Assembly: GCF_025517535.1 (NCBI RefSeq) | Contig: NZ_JAOPKC010000009.1 | Span: 41,532-105,531 of the forward strand | Source of the DNA: Halapricum hydrolyticum | GTDB taxonomy: Archaea > Halobacteriota > Halobacteria > Halobacteriales > Haloarculaceae | Direction: 5' to 3' | Length of the DNA: 64,000 bases | In this document: positions 1 through 8,883 of the stretch, piece by piece | How the letters are laid out: each line of letters begins with the position of its first letter | Position numbering within the stretch: position 1 is the stretch's first letter | Notes under the pieces: generated by a model | What the model saw: the letters and a program-made list of their open reading frames with translations, nothing else | The model's database searches: none | Told to the model about the DNA's origin: nothing | Made by a program: the position numbers and the translations under genes

Positions 1-531
1 ATGATAGACCAGGACAGCGGCACCGATGACGAGCACGAACAGGCCGACCAGGACCGCGACGGACAGATACAGGTCGCGTGAAGTCGCAACCGCCTCCATC
101 CCGAACAGCCCGATCCCGATCAGCGCCATCCCGATCGACGGGACGAAATGGAGCGTGTCGACGCTGGCGATCGCCGCGAGCCCGGTCTCGTACTCGCTGT
201 CGGCTGCCTCGGAGATGAGAAGCGCGCTGACCGGCTCTCCGCCGGCCTGCCCGAACGGGGTGATGTTGTTCGAGAACATGGCTGCCGTGAACACCAGCAC
301 GGCCCTGGGGACGGACACCGGCGCGCCGAGCGCACGCAGGACGACGTGCAGCGACAGCCCCCAGGAGACGAGCCACACGACCGTGAGGGCGACGACGACC
401 GCAACGAGCGACAGGCGGGCACGTCCGAGTGCGGCAAGCGTCTCCTCGACCCCGGCGACCCAGACGAGCGCGCCCAAGACTGCAAGCGCTACGACGAACA
501 GCAACACCGTCACCCACCGGTCGCCGTTCAT
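1..531 (-). CDS. Flippase-like / lysylphosphatidylglycerol synthase TM-type membrane protein (partial)
   Basis: The minus-strand reading frame opens with ATG at 529-531 (MNGDRWVTVLLFVV...) and stays open to the window edge, so only the first 177 residues are present. It has several hydrophobic segments (about 8-27, 39-58, 130-147 and 155-175). The conserved stretch NNITPFGQAGGEPVSALL, which I recall from haloarchaeal UPF0104 proteins (the AglD/MprF N-terminal membrane domain family), lies near residue 88-105. Members are integral membrane proteins linked to lipid or lipid-linked sugar handling; the substrate cannot be read here. It is divergent from thiL, with an 89-nt gap. Family assignment is fairly sure, function is not. 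Confidence 0.75.
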   Translation of the reverse strand, partial: MNGDRWVTVLLFVVALAVLGALVWVAGVEETLAALGRARLSLVAVVVALTVVWLVSWGLSLHVVLRALGAPVSVPRAVLVFTAAMFSNNITPFGQAGGEPVSALLISEAADSEYETGLAAIASVDTLHFVPSIGMALIGIGLFGMEAVATSRDLYLSVAVLVGLFVLVIGAAVLVYH

Positions 532-620
532 TACCGGGTGCACGCCCGACGGCGGCTTTAACTCTCCGGATCGAGGTCCCGACCGCCGGTGCTTTTGCCA
601 CTCGACACTCAACCGGGTGT

Positions 621-1490
621 ATGGACGAGCGGACGATGCTGGGCTTGCTCGCCGATCGCCTCCCACGCGCGGGCGACGACGCGGCCGTGATCGACGGGCT
701 GGTCGTGACGATCGACATGCTGCACGAGACGACCGACTTCCCGCCGGGAACGACCCGATACACGGCGGGCTGGCGGGCCGTTGGCGCCTCCCTGTCGGAC
801 GTGGCCGCGATGGGGGCCGAACCGACGGCGGCCGTCGCAGTCTACGGTGCACCCGTCTTCGAGCAGGCGGAGATCCTGGCGTTCGTCGACGGTGCTCGCG
901 ACGTCTGTGAGGGGGCCGGGAGCGAGTACGTCGGCGGCGATCTCGACAGCCACGAGGAATTTACCGTCTCGACGGCCGCCGTCGGCCGGACTGACGACCC
1001 CGTATTGCGGTCTGGGGCTCGGCCCGGCGACGCGATCTGCGTCACGGGGACGCTCGGACGCAGCGCCGGGGCCGTCAGGCTGTTCGAACGCGGCGAACTC
1101 GAGCGGGCGAACGAGCTCTTTCGCTTCGAGCCGCGGATCGAGGCAGGGCGCGCGCTGGCACCTTACGCCAGCGCGATGATGGATTCCAGCGACGGACTCG
1201 CCCGCTCGCTCCACCAGCTCGCCGAGGCGAGCGCCTGTGGCATGGCCGTCGAAACGCCGCTGCCCGTCGACGACGTCGTCGATTCGGTCGCCGGCCCGGA
1301 CGAACGACTCGAACTCGGTGCGTTCTTCGGCGAGGATTTCGAACTCGTCTGTACGATCCCCGAACCTCACCTCCCGAAGGCGAAATCGGCGACACCGACG
1401 CCGCTAACCCGCATCGGCACTGTCGTCGAGGAGGGAATTACGCTCGACGGGGAACCGATGCCGGATCGCGGATACACCCATCAGGGGTGA
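621..1490 (+). CDS. thiL: Thiamine-monophosphate kinase ThiL
   Basis: A 289-residue protein of the PurM/ThiL fold, which phosphorylates thiamine monophosphate to thiamine diphosphate, the last step of cofactor synthesis. The N-terminal GDDAAV motif (residues 18-23), the D-M-L-H-E segment, GASLSDVAAMGA and MMDSSDGL are the expected Mg/ATP-binding landmarks in order. The frame is open further upstream, but the ATG at 621 gives the family-like start MDERTMLGLLADRLPRAGDD and sits just beyond the divergent gene; the longer version adds a basic shadow-like N-terminus. Length is slightly below bacterial ThiL (about 320), as is usual in haloarchaea. It converges on the M50 protease gene. Confidence 0.9.
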   Translation: MDERTMLGLLADRLPRAGDDAAVIDGLVVTIDMLHETTDFPPGTTRYTAGWRAVGASLSDVAAMGAEPTAAVAVYGAPVFEQAEILAFVDGARDVCEGAGSEYVGGDLDSHEEFTVSTAAVGRTDDPVLRSGARPGDAICVTGTLGRSAGAVRLFERGELERANELFRFEPRIEAGRALAPYASAMMDSSDGLARSLHQLAEASACGMAVETPLPVDDVVDSVAGPDERLELGAFFGEDFELVCTIPEPHLPKAKSATPTPLTRIGTVVEEGITLDGEPMPDRGYTHQG

Positions 1491-1534
1491 CGCTCCGACA
1501 GCGATTTCCGCTCTGTGGACGAACGTCGGTCACC

Positions 1535-2659
1535 TCAGACGATGATCCGGAACGGCACCGGCATGAAACAGAGGACCCCGACAACGAACGTGAGCAGACC
1601 GACCGCCTGCCGTTTGCGGTCGAGTGGCTCCTCCCGTATCGGGGTCGCCGGGCCGAAAAACGCCAGCACCGTCGTGAACACGCCCCAGACGACCCAGATC
1701 CCGACCTCGACGGAGACGTCGCCGACCAGCAGCAACACACCGGCGAATCCGAACAGCACGGCCGGAACCGCGGCAGCGACGGTCTCCTGGCGTGGACCCA
1801 TCAGCGCTCGCAGGACGTGTCCGCCGTCGAGTTGTCCGACCGGCAGGAGGTTGAGAAAGGTTACCAGCATGCCGAGCCAACCGGCGAACACCAGCGGATG
1901 GAGCTGTTTCGTCGGGTCGGCGTACGACATCGGCTGGCCGGTCAGCCACGCCAGCCCGCGCAACAACAGCGGCTCGGCGAACTCGATCCGGGCGGCGTCG
2001 CTCGTCGCGACCGACCGGGGGACCGTGATCGGGTCGAGGGAGAGTCCGATCACCGTCACGACGACGGTCGCGACGATGCCCGCAAGCGGGCCGGAGGCAC
2101 CGATGTCGAGCAACGCCTTCCGGTTCGGGATCCGGCCACGCATCCGAATGATCGCGCCGGCGGTTCCGAACGGGGGCGGGATCGGAATGAAATACGGCAG
2201 ACTGGCGTCGACGCGGTGAATCCGGCTGGTGAGGTAGTGACCGAACTCGTGGACGCCCAGGATCGTAAGGATCCCGAGCGAGAACGGCCAGGCTCGCAAC
2301 AGGTTCAGCGGGTCGGCAGTCACGTCCACGTGATACCAGACTGTCCCCGCGTACAGCGTCGTCAGCACCGTCGCGAGCGCGAGGGCGAGGTTCTTCCAAG
2401 GGACGCCGTCGATCCCGATCGAGCGCTCGCTGACGACCAGGACGTGCTCGGGGTTCCCGTCCCCCGAGCGGGCCGTCAACTGCAGGTCGAAGCCGCGCTC
2501 GTAAAACAGCGGTGCGAGCTCCGATTCGACGGTCGATAGCGGTGCGCGCGGACGGCCGACGTAGAGTATCCGGTCGTCCTCGTGGCGCACCTCGAGTACC
2601 TCGAAGACCGGCGCGAGGTCCTCCGCCGTCGGGGCGTCCGCTGGCGGCACCGTCGACAT
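1535..2659 (-). CDS. Site-2 protease-type (M50) membrane metalloprotease
   Basis: A 374-residue intramembrane zinc protease. The soluble N-terminal part (about 1-90) is followed by hydrophobic segments. The catalytic HEFGH is at residues 137-141, and the third zinc ligand lies in NLLPVGQLDGGH near residue 278, both inside membrane segments, as in S2P/RseP-family enzymes that cut membrane-anchored regulators within the bilayer. No PDZ domain is obvious. The substrate is unknown, and no anti-sigma-like gene lies beside it. The start is the ATG at 2659 (MSTVPPADAPTAEDL). The 170-nt upstream region holds copy 1 of a conserved intergenic element (2750-2821). Its 3' end faces the end of thiL. Confidence 0.88.
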   Translation of the reverse strand: MSTVPPADAPTAEDLAPVFEVLEVRHEDDRILYVGRPRAPLSTVESELAPLFYERGFDLQLTARSGDGNPEHVLVVSERSIGIDGVPWKNLALALATVLTTLYAGTVWYHVDVTADPLNLLRAWPFSLGILTILGVHEFGHYLTSRIHRVDASLPYFIPIPPPFGTAGAIIRMRGRIPNRKALLDIGASGPLAGIVATVVVTVIGLSLDPITVPRSVATSDAARIEFAEPLLLRGLAWLTGQPMSYADPTKQLHPLVFAGWLGMLVTFLNLLPVGQLDGGHVLRALMGPRQETVAAAVPAVLFGFAGVLLLVGDVSVEVGIWVVWGVFTTVLAFFGPATPIREEPLDRKRQAVGLLTFVVGVLCFMPVPFRIIV

Positions 2660-2749
2660 TCCTGTCTATCGACAGGGGAGTGGTTCATAAAATATCGACG
2701 GTTCGAAACGGCGAATACCGCAGGAGCGACAGCCGCGGGGACACAATGT

Positions 2750-2821
2750 CAGACGGGTTGCTGTAGCGATTTACCGCTCCGACCGCCATTGGGCGGTCGA
2801 TGCGGAGGGGACGTACAGCGA
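2750..2821 (-). repeat. Conserved post-stop intergenic element, copy 1
   Basis: About 70 bp closely resembling 42843-42912 and 63412-63474. The shared core reads, on the plus strand here, CGATTTACCGCTCCGACCGC. In this copy GACCGCC and GGCGGTC form a 7-bp hairpin (2781-2798), and an outer CTCC/GGAG pair extends it. It lies 11 nt after the stop of the 2832-3098 gene and about 90 nt before the protease start, in the same orientation as both. The second copy is the 3' flank of tnpB, so this may be a solo IS200/IS605 right end or an omega-RNA-derived remnant; a conserved leader or terminator is the alternative. Confidence 0.6.
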
Positions 2822-2831
2822 TCCGTATCCA

Positions 2832-3098
2832 TCAGGCTGGCTCGATCCGCCAGGTCGTTGCGCTCGTGTAGGACCACTTTTCGACTTCGATGTCGCTCGC
2901 CGACTCTTTGAGCTTGACCATCAGCGCGCCGATCTCTTTCGGCGAGAGACCGACCTCGTCGGCGATGAATTTGCTCTTGAAGTAGAGTTCGCCGTTCTCG
3001 GTCACCTTCTCGCGAAGATACGACCGGAGACGTTCCTCTTTGGACGCCGTCGACTCCGGCTCAGCACTGTCAGGGGAGGGCTGTGTCGTCGCACTCAT
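2832..3098 (-). CDS. Small DUF7123-like winged-helix-like protein
   Basis: An 88-residue protein whose first 25 residues are a low-complexity acidic/Ser tail, followed by a compact helical domain (KEERLRSYLREKV ... FIADEVGLSPKEIGALMVKL) that reads like a small winged helix, ending in a beta-rich EVEKWSYTSATTW. I recognise it as the family haloarchaeal annotations call DUF7123; function unknown, with a DNA-binding role plausible. Start chosen at ATG 3096-3098 (MSATTQPS); an ATG six codons upstream (3116) is possible. A TATA-like TTATAT (minus strand, about 3135-3141) would place transcription start near 3112, which favours the inner ATG with a very short leader. Confidence 0.75.
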   Translation of the reverse strand: MSATTQPSPDSAEPESTASKEERLRSYLREKVTENGELYFKSKFIADEVGLSPKEIGALMVKLKESASDIEVEKWSYTSATTWRIEPA

Positions 3099-3194
3099 TT
3101 GAAATCGCCTCAACATCCCGTATCGTCTGTGGGTGCATATAAGCGCAGGAAGCTTTGATGGAGTTCGGCCGATTTTAGCGCAGGCCGGTATCTC

Positions 3195-3242
3195 CCGGAC
3201 GTTTTAAAACACTCTCAAAACCCCCGAGACATTTTAAAACAG
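3195..3242. promoter_or_regulatory. Paired TTTTAAAAC motifs upstream of the DUF7123-like gene
   Basis: The self-complementary core TTTTAAAA occurs twice (3202-3209 and 3232-3239), exactly 30 bp apart, within similar contexts (GACGTTTTAAAACA and GACATTTTAAAACA). The 229-nt gap between the MobB-MoaE stop and the DUF7123-like start holds nothing else obvious. Spacing of close to three helical turns suits a pair of operator half-sites, but this is inference only. Confidence 0.35.
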
Positions 3243-3345
3243 CACATTAGCGTTTCTGATCTTCATCCTATTGTGATTTTATCGTCATACGATCGCGGGC
3301 TGAAGTACCCGAAAACCCCCGTGTTCGCAAAATCGAAAACCGGTA

Positions 3346-4170
3346 TTACCGCTCGTGTACCCAGAAGGAGTCCTCAACGGTGATTTCTTTCTTGAAGATC
3401 GGGACGTCCTCTTTGAGACGGTCGATCCCGTCGGAAACGGCCTCGAACGCCTCCGTGCGGTGGCCTGCGAGCACGACGACGAAAACGATGTCCTCTCCGG
3501 CCTCGATCGTGCCGGTCCGGTGGTGAAGTTCAACCGACAGCACGCTGTCCCTGGATTCGAGGTCCTGCTCGATACCCGCAAGTCGCTGCTCGGCGACTCC
3601 CTCGTACTTCTCGAAGGCCAGGTGTTCGGTACGGTCGTCTTCGGGGCCGTCTTTCGCCCGGACCTGCCCGGTAAACGTCGCGATCGCTCCGGCGCGTTCA
3701 GCGGCGGGATCGTCTTTGACGCGCCAGACGAGCGATTCGAGCGTCTCGAACGGCTCCGTCTGTTCAAGCGCGTCGACGACGTCGTCGACGTCGACCGCGT
3801 CGGCCTCCGGCGCGGTCGCGATCGCGTCGCCGGCGTGGTCGCGCTCGCCGATGACGACCTGCGGGATCGCGGCCCCGCTGAACCCCTCGACGAGCGCGTA
3901 GTCGAACTCCGGAGCGACGTCCTCGAGGGCGTCCCGGAGCGTCCGGTCCGACCCTGTCGCGAACCACTCGCCGTCGTCGGTTATCCCGTAAGTCCGGTCA
4001 GCGCCGGCCGCGCGGTGGCGATCAGTGTCTTTGCCCTCGACGTCGATGTCGAACTCGTGGAGGTGCTTGATCGTCGCCACGCGCCCGCGTTCGGCCAGTC
4101 GCTCGGCCAGTCGCTCCAGCAGCGTCGTCTTCCCGGTGTCGGAGTAGCCGACGACACCCAGTACGTGCAT
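3346..4170 (-). CDS. MobB-MoaE fusion (molybdopterin guanine dinucleotide / molybdopterin synthase)
   Basis: A 274-residue two-domain protein. Residues 1 to about 125 form a MobB GTPase domain with Walker A GYSDTGKT (8-15) and EGFSGA; MobB assists guanylylation of molybdopterin. From about 140 the protein matches MoaE, the large molybdopterin synthase subunit: AGAIATFTGQVR, HRTGTIEAGE, AGHRTEAFEA and the catalytic-lysine region FKKEITVEDSFWVHE. The start is the ATG at 4168-4170, giving MHVLGVVGYSDTGKTT; the frame extends upstream but those residues are not family-like. MoaA lies 3.7 kb away, so molybdenum cofactor genes are scattered nearby. It is divergent from pyrH. Confidence 0.9.
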   Translation of the reverse strand: MHVLGVVGYSDTGKTTLLERLAERLAERGRVATIKHLHEFDIDVEGKDTDRHRAAGADRTYGITDDGEWFATGSDRTLRDALEDVAPEFDYALVEGFSGAAIPQVVIGERDHAGDAIATAPEADAVDVDDVVDALEQTEPFETLESLVWRVKDDPAAERAGAIATFTGQVRAKDGPEDDRTEHLAFEKYEGVAEQRLAGIEQDLESRDSVLSVELHHRTGTIEAGEDIVFVVVLAGHRTEAFEAVSDGIDRLKEDVPIFKKEITVEDSFWVHER

Positions 4171-4290
4171 GTGCTCCCAGAGGAGGGCCGACGGTTTGAC
4201 AGTAGCGGTCATGCTGCAGCCAGCCGTCGATGTCCTCCCGTGGTGTTCGGTGACACGAGACGGGAGCACGTCCAGAGACTGCTTGACAAT

Positions 4291-4297
4291 ACTTAAG
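4291..4297 (+). promoter_or_regulatory. TATA-like box for pyrH
   Basis: ACTTAAG lies 26-32 nt ahead of the pyrH ATG, the spacing expected of a leaderless haloarchaeal transcript. No experimental support can be seen in sequence. Confidence 0.4.
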
Positions 4298-4322
4298 AGC
4301 GCATCGCGGCTACGCCGATCCA

Positions 4323-5021
4323 ATGAAAACAGTCGTCTCTATCGGCGGGAGCGTGCTCGTACCGGATCTGGACGCCGGGCGGGTGGCGGAGTACGCCGAC
4401 GTCGTCGAATCGCTGGCGGCAGCGGGCCACGACCTCGGGGTCGTCGTCGGCGGCGGTCCGACCGCCCGGGAGTACATCGGCGCGGCCCGATCGCTGGGTG
4501 CCAACGAGGGCGAACTCGACCAGCTCGGGATCGACACGACGCGGCTGAACGCCCGTCTCCTGCTGGCGGCGCTGGACGAGGATCTCGCATCGCCAACAGT
4601 GCCGACGAACTACGAGGAAGCAGCCGAGTCGCTCCACCGGGATCGCGTGGTCGTGATGGGTGGGGTCGTGCCGGCCCAGACGACCGACGCCGTGTCCGCG
4701 GCCCTCGCCGAATACGTCGACGCCGACCAGCTCGTGTTCGCGACCTCCGTCCCCGGCGTCTTCGACGCCGATCCGAACGAGGACCCCGACGCCGAGCGCT
4801 ACGAGGAGATGACCGCGGGCGAACTGGTCGAACTGGTCGCCCGCGGCGAGTCGCTCGGCTCCGCCGGGTCGAACGCCCCGATCGACCTGCTCGCAGCGAA
4901 GGTGATCGAGCGCTCGGGGATCGAAGCCATCGTACTCGACGGGACGGACCCCGGGTCGGTCGGTCGGGCCGTTCTGGACGACGACTTCGAGGGAACCCGA
5001 ATCACACCGGACCATGACTGA
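4323..5021 (+). CDS. pyrH: UMP kinase
   Basis: A 232-residue amino-acid-kinase-fold protein that phosphorylates UMP to UDP. It opens with the archaeal UMP kinase signature VVSIGGSVL, followed by VVVGGGPTAREYI, DQLGIDTTRLNARLL, VVMGGVVPAQTTDAVSA and LVFATSVPGVFDADP (nucleotide binding). The length matches archaeal PyrH (about 225-235). It overlaps the lysS start by 8 nt, indicating a co-transcribed and probably translationally coupled pair, an arrangement I recall from other haloarchaea. Confidence 0.93.
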   Translation: MKTVVSIGGSVLVPDLDAGRVAEYADVVESLAAAGHDLGVVVGGGPTAREYIGAARSLGANEGELDQLGIDTTRLNARLLLAALDEDLASPTVPTNYEEAAESLHRDRVVVMGGVVPAQTTDAVSAALAEYVDADQLVFATSVPGVFDADPNEDPDAERYEEMTAGELVELVARGESLGSAGSNAPIDLLAAKVIERSGIEAIVLDGTDPGSVGRAVLDDDFEGTRITPDHD

Positions 5022-6675
5022 ACTCGATCCCTACGAAGTCGGTCGATCGAGCGATCGGGTCTTCTGGGCCGACGCCGTGGCCGACGCGATCGAGTCGCGC
5101 GACCCCGACGAACCGATCGTGATCAAGGGCGGCGTCTCCCCGTCGGGCGTTCCCCACCTGGGGCACGTCAACGAGATTATGCGCGGGTATTTCGTCGCCG
5201 AGGTCCTGCGCGAGCGCGGTCACGAGGTCCGGCAGGTGTTCACCAGCGACGACCGGGATCGTCTGCGCAAGCTCCCGCGACGACTCGCGGATCTGGACGG
5301 GAACATCGTCGGGCTCGGCGAAGTCGACGCCGGGGCACTCGGCCGGAACCTCGGCAAGCCATACACCGACATCCCCGATCCGTTCGGTTGCTGTGACTCG
5401 TATGGAGCACACTTCACGAAGATTCTCGAACAGGACGCAGAGCGACTGGGCGTCCCGATCGAGTTCGTCTCGAACACGGAACTCTACGAGTCGGGAGCGT
5501 TCGACGACGCCATCGAACACGTCCTCGCGAACCAGGACCGCGCACGCGAGGTGCTCGGCGAGTACCAGGCGAAGATTGACGAGGACTACGTTCCGTTCCA
5601 GGCACAGTGTGAAGCGTGTGGACATCTCACAGAAGAGATCACGAACGTCGACCTCGACGCCGGCGAGATCGAGTACGTCTGTGCGGACGTCGAGGCCGGC
5701 GACGAGACGATCGAGGGGTGTGGCCACGAGGGGACGGCCTCGCTTCGTGAGGGGAAACTCCCCTGGCGCTTCGAGTGGCCCGCCCAGTGGGACGTGCTCG
5801 GCGTCGACTTCGAGCCCTTCGGCAAGGACCACGCCGAGGGGTCCTGGCCCTCCGGCGAGGACATCGCCCGGAACGTCTTCGACACCGAGCCACCGGTGCC
5901 GATGGTCTACGAGTGGTTCACTCTCGACGGCGAGGCGCTCTCTTCCTCCTCGGGCAACATCGTCACCGTCGAAGAGGTCCTGGAACTGCTAGAGCCGGAG
6001 GTACTCCGGTATTTCTTCCTCAAGGATCCGACGACAGCGCGGGACTTCTCGATCGACGGTCTCGATCAGCTGGTCGACGAGTTCGACCGCTTCGAGCAGC
6101 TCTATTTCGGAGAGGTCGAGACGGACGGCGATCGAGCCGCAGAACTCGCCGAACAGGAGGCCGAGCTCGCCGAGCGCGCGTATCCGCTACTCGAAGAGCC
6201 CCGGCCCGAGCGGATCCGCATCCCCTATACGTTCGCCGCGGTACTCGGGATGACCGACGACCCCGACCTCCGCGAGGAGATCGCGCGCCGTGAGGGGCAT
6301 ATTCCCGACGACGCCCCCGACTGGGCCGTCGAGAAGGCGCTGTCGCGGGTCGAGCGCGCCCGCGAGTGGGCCCGCCGGACGGACAACGAGTTCAACTACG
6401 AACTCAAGCGCGAATCGATCCCCGACGTCGAGTTCGACACGGCGACCGCCGAGGCTCTGGAAGACGTGGCCGACGTCGTCCAGTCGGGTGGCGACGGCGA
6501 AGATATCCAGGCCGAGATCTACGAGGCCGCCGACCGCCACGGCGTCGAGGTAGCCGATCTGTTCGCCGCCGGCTATCGACTCTTTTTCGACCTCGAAGAA
6601 GGGCCCAAGCTCGGGCCGTTCCTGGCGAAACTGGACCGGTCGTTCGTCGTCGACCGGCTCCGGCAAGAACGCTAG
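5014..6675 (+). CDS. lysS: Lysyl-tRNA synthetase, class I
   Basis: A 553-residue class I LysRS, the archaeal form unrelated to the class II enzyme. The Rossmann core has the HIGH-type HLGH at residues 48-51 (GGVSPSGVPHLGHVNEI), the FTSDDRDRLRKLP segment that contacts the substrate, and a KMSKS-equivalent LSSSSGNIVTVEE near residue 310. A central CEACG...C...C segment resembles the family zinc region. The C-terminal helical domain is the anticodon-binding cage. The length is normal. The start at 5014 overlaps pyrH by 8 nt. Confidence 0.94.
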   Translation: MTELDPYEVGRSSDRVFWADAVADAIESRDPDEPIVIKGGVSPSGVPHLGHVNEIMRGYFVAEVLRERGHEVRQVFTSDDRDRLRKLPRRLADLDGNIVGLGEVDAGALGRNLGKPYTDIPDPFGCCDSYGAHFTKILEQDAERLGVPIEFVSNTELYESGAFDDAIEHVLANQDRAREVLGEYQAKIDEDYVPFQAQCEACGHLTEEITNVDLDAGEIEYVCADVEAGDETIEGCGHEGTASLREGKLPWRFEWPAQWDVLGVDFEPFGKDHAEGSWPSGEDIARNVFDTEPPVPMVYEWFTLDGEALSSSSGNIVTVEEVLELLEPEVLRYFFLKDPTTARDFSIDGLDQLVDEFDRFEQLYFGEVETDGDRAAELAEQEAELAERAYPLLEEPRPERIRIPYTFAAVLGMTDDPDLREEIARREGHIPDDAPDWAVEKALSRVERAREWARRTDNEFNYELKRESIPDVEFDTATAEALEDVADVVQSGGDGEDIQAEIYEAADRHGVEVADLFAAGYRLFFDLEEGPKLGPFLAKLDRSFVVDRLRQER

Positions 6676-6691
6676 AACTGTCGGATTTCTC

Positions 6692-7729
6692 TTACTTCTC
6701 GGACGCGCGCCGCCGGTTGACGAAGCCCTGATTGTTCGCGGTCTTCTCGACGAACGACCGGAACGCGCCGGCGGTCTCGCCCTCACCGAAGACAATCGGC
6801 TCGCCCGCGTCGCCGCGCTCGCGGATCGCCGGATCGAGCGGGATCCGTCCGAGGAACGGCATCGACATCTCCTCGGCGAACGCTTCCCCGCCGCCGTCGC
6901 CGAAAATCGCGTGCTCGGAGCCACAGTCGGGACACTTGAACGAACTCATGTTCTCGACGATGCCCAGGACGGGCGTCTCGTGTTTGCCGAACATCTCCAG
7001 TCCTTTCCGGGCGTCGTCGAGTGCGACCTCCTGTGGCGTCGTGACGATGACAGCCCCGGCGACGGGAACGGTCTGCAGCAGCGTCAGCTGGGTGTCGCCG
7101 GTCCCCGGCGGCAGGTCGACGACCATGTAATCGAGATCGCCCCACTGGACGTCCTCCCACAGCTGCGTGAGCACCTTGTCGACCATCGGGCCGCGCCAGA
7201 TCACGGGCGCGTCTTCGCCCATCAGTAGATCGATGCTCATCAGCTTCAGGCCGTGCTTTTCGGGCGGGATGATCTGCTCGTCGGGGGTCGCTTCGGGCCG
7301 CTCGTCCGAGCCCAGCATCCGCGGGACGTTCGGACCGTAGATGTCGGCGTCGAACAGGCCCACGTCGGCACCGAGGTCGGACAGTCCTGCAGCCAGGTTG
7401 ACCGCGACGGTGCTCTTGCCGACGCCACCTTTCCCGGAGGCGACGGCGATGATGTTCGTCACGTTCGGCAGTACCTGCTCGTGGGGCTCGAGCCCACGGT
7501 CGATCGACGCGGACAACTCGACTTCCATGTCGAGGTCGGCGAGCGCCTCGCGGACGTTCTCGGCAATCGCCGTCTCCGTTGGCGAGTACGGCGCACCGAG
7601 TGCGAGGTCGATCGTGACGCTGTCGTCATCGATCGTAATGTCGTTGACCAGTCCCAGTGAGACGATGTCGTCGCCGAGATCCGGGTCCTCGACGGTTGCG
7701 AGCCGATCGCGTATCTCCTGTTCGTCCAT
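6692..7729 (-). CDS. mrp: Mrp/ApbC-type iron-sulfur carrier ATPase
   Basis: A 345-residue protein with an N-terminal MIP18/DUF59 domain (about 1-90, EIRDRLATVEDPDLGDDIVSL) and a ParA-like P-loop ATPase. The deviant Walker A GKGGVGKST is near residue 100, followed by DADIYGPNVPRML and VVDLPPGTGDTQLT. CPDCGSEHAIFG near residue 270 supplies the CXXC that binds a bridging 4Fe-4S cluster in the dimer. The role is transfer of Fe-S clusters to apoproteins. Start at ATG 7727-7729; the longer frame upstream gives a non-conserved N-terminus. Divergent from moaA. Confidence 0.92.
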   Translation of the reverse strand: MDEQEIRDRLATVEDPDLGDDIVSLGLVNDITIDDDSVTIDLALGAPYSPTETAIAENVREALADLDMEVELSASIDRGLEPHEQVLPNVTNIIAVASGKGGVGKSTVAVNLAAGLSDLGADVGLFDADIYGPNVPRMLGSDERPEATPDEQIIPPEKHGLKLMSIDLLMGEDAPVIWRGPMVDKVLTQLWEDVQWGDLDYMVVDLPPGTGDTQLTLLQTVPVAGAVIVTTPQEVALDDARKGLEMFGKHETPVLGIVENMSSFKCPDCGSEHAIFGDGGGEAFAEEMSMPFLGRIPLDPAIRERGDAGEPIVFGEGETAGAFRSFVEKTANNQGFVNRRRASEK

Positions 7730-7866
7730 GCCACGGAGTTGGCGCCGGACTGTCGATAAGGGTTGTGACAACGACCGCTCGTCGTGACGGTAATCGATAG
7801 GAGTTACGTCGAAGCCCCGTTGGGCGGCGGAGTTAAATCGCTCGTCCGAGAACACCTACAGGAGTA

Positions 7867-8880
7867 ATGCTCGTCGACGGGTTCGGCCGCGAGCTGACCG
7901 AGATCCGGATGTCGCTGACCGACCGGTGTAACTTCGACTGCGTGTACTGCCACAACGAGGGGCTGGGCGATACCCGCGGACCGATGGCACCACGGGACGA
8001 GGAAATGACTACCGACGAGGTCGTCCGCGTGCTGTCGGTCGCCGCCGATCTGGACGTCGAGGCCGTCAAGCTCACCGGCGGCGAGCCGATGTTGCGGGAG
8101 GACCTCGAAGAGATCGTCCGGCGTGCGCCCGATGGCATGGAGGTCTCGCTGACGACGAACGGTTCCTTCCTGCCGGGTCGTGCCGAAGGGCTGGTGGAAG
8201 CCGGCCTCGAACGGGTCAACGTCTCCCAGGACGCGGTTGATCCCGAGGCGTTCGCCGAGATCACGAAAAGCGGTGCCTACGACCGGGTCGTCGAGGGTGT
8301 CGACGCCGCGCTGGAGGCCGGACTCGACCCGGTCAAGCTGAACATGGTGGTCTTCGAGGGCACTGTCGAGTACGTCCCGCAGCTGGTCGATCGGGTCGCC
8401 GAGCGCGACGGCCTGCGGTTGCAGCTCATCGAGTACATGCCCGAGATCGCGGGCCACCCCGAGTGGGCGGTCGACGTCGACCGCGTCCACGAGTGGTTGG
8501 ACGACCGCGCCGACCGCGTGGAAACCCGGGAGATGCACGACCGCAAGCGGTACTTCGTCCGTGCCGAAGACGGCGACGGTGAGGGAATGGTCGAGGTCGT
8601 CGATCCGGTCGAAAACGCTGATTTCTGCGAAAGCTGCCATCGCGTGCGCGTCACCCACGACGGTTCGCTGAAGGGATGTCTCAACCGTCCGCGTGTGCAT
8701 CCGATGGGCGAACTGTCCGAAGCAGAGATCCGGGCCGCGTTCCACGAGGTCGTCGGCGACCGCGTGCCCTACTACGGGGAGTTCATGGTCGAGGAAGACG
8801 GCGAATGGGTGCGAAACGACGAGTACGTCGGCGAACCGCTTGTCGTCGAACACGGCCGGGTCACGGCAGACGACGACTGA
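7867..8880 (+). CDS. moaA: GTP 3',8-cyclase MoaA
   Basis: A 337-residue radical SAM enzyme catalysing the first step of molybdenum cofactor synthesis (GTP to 3',8-cyclo-dihydro-GTP). CNFDCVYC near residues 19-26 is the CX3CX2C that binds the SAM 4Fe-4S cluster; KLTGGEPMLRED follows; the C-terminal cluster motif CESCHRVRVTHDGSLKGC is near 255-275. An AGGAG sequence at 7860-7864 precedes the ATG, and GTTAAATC at 7832-7839 may be the TATA box. A tandem array starts 4 nt after its stop. It works with the MobB-MoaE fusion encoded 3.7 kb away. Confidence 0.94.
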   Translation: MLVDGFGRELTEIRMSLTDRCNFDCVYCHNEGLGDTRGPMAPRDEEMTTDEVVRVLSVAADLDVEAVKLTGGEPMLREDLEEIVRRAPDGMEVSLTTNGSFLPGRAEGLVEAGLERVNVSQDAVDPEAFAEITKSGAYDRVVEGVDAALEAGLDPVKLNMVVFEGTVEYVPQLVDRVAERDGLRLQLIEYMPEIAGHPEWAVDVDRVHEWLDDRADRVETREMHDRKRYFVRAEDGDGEGMVEVVDPVENADFCESCHRVRVTHDGSLKGCLNRPRVHPMGELSEAEIRAAFHEVVGDRVPYYGEFMVEEDGEWVRNDEYVGEPLVVEHGRVTADDD

Positions 8881-8883
8881 ACT

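Noticed and set aside
3346..4323. Longer MobB-MoaE start at 4323
   Set aside because: The extra 51 residues are unlike the family, and would overlap the pyrH promoter and start.
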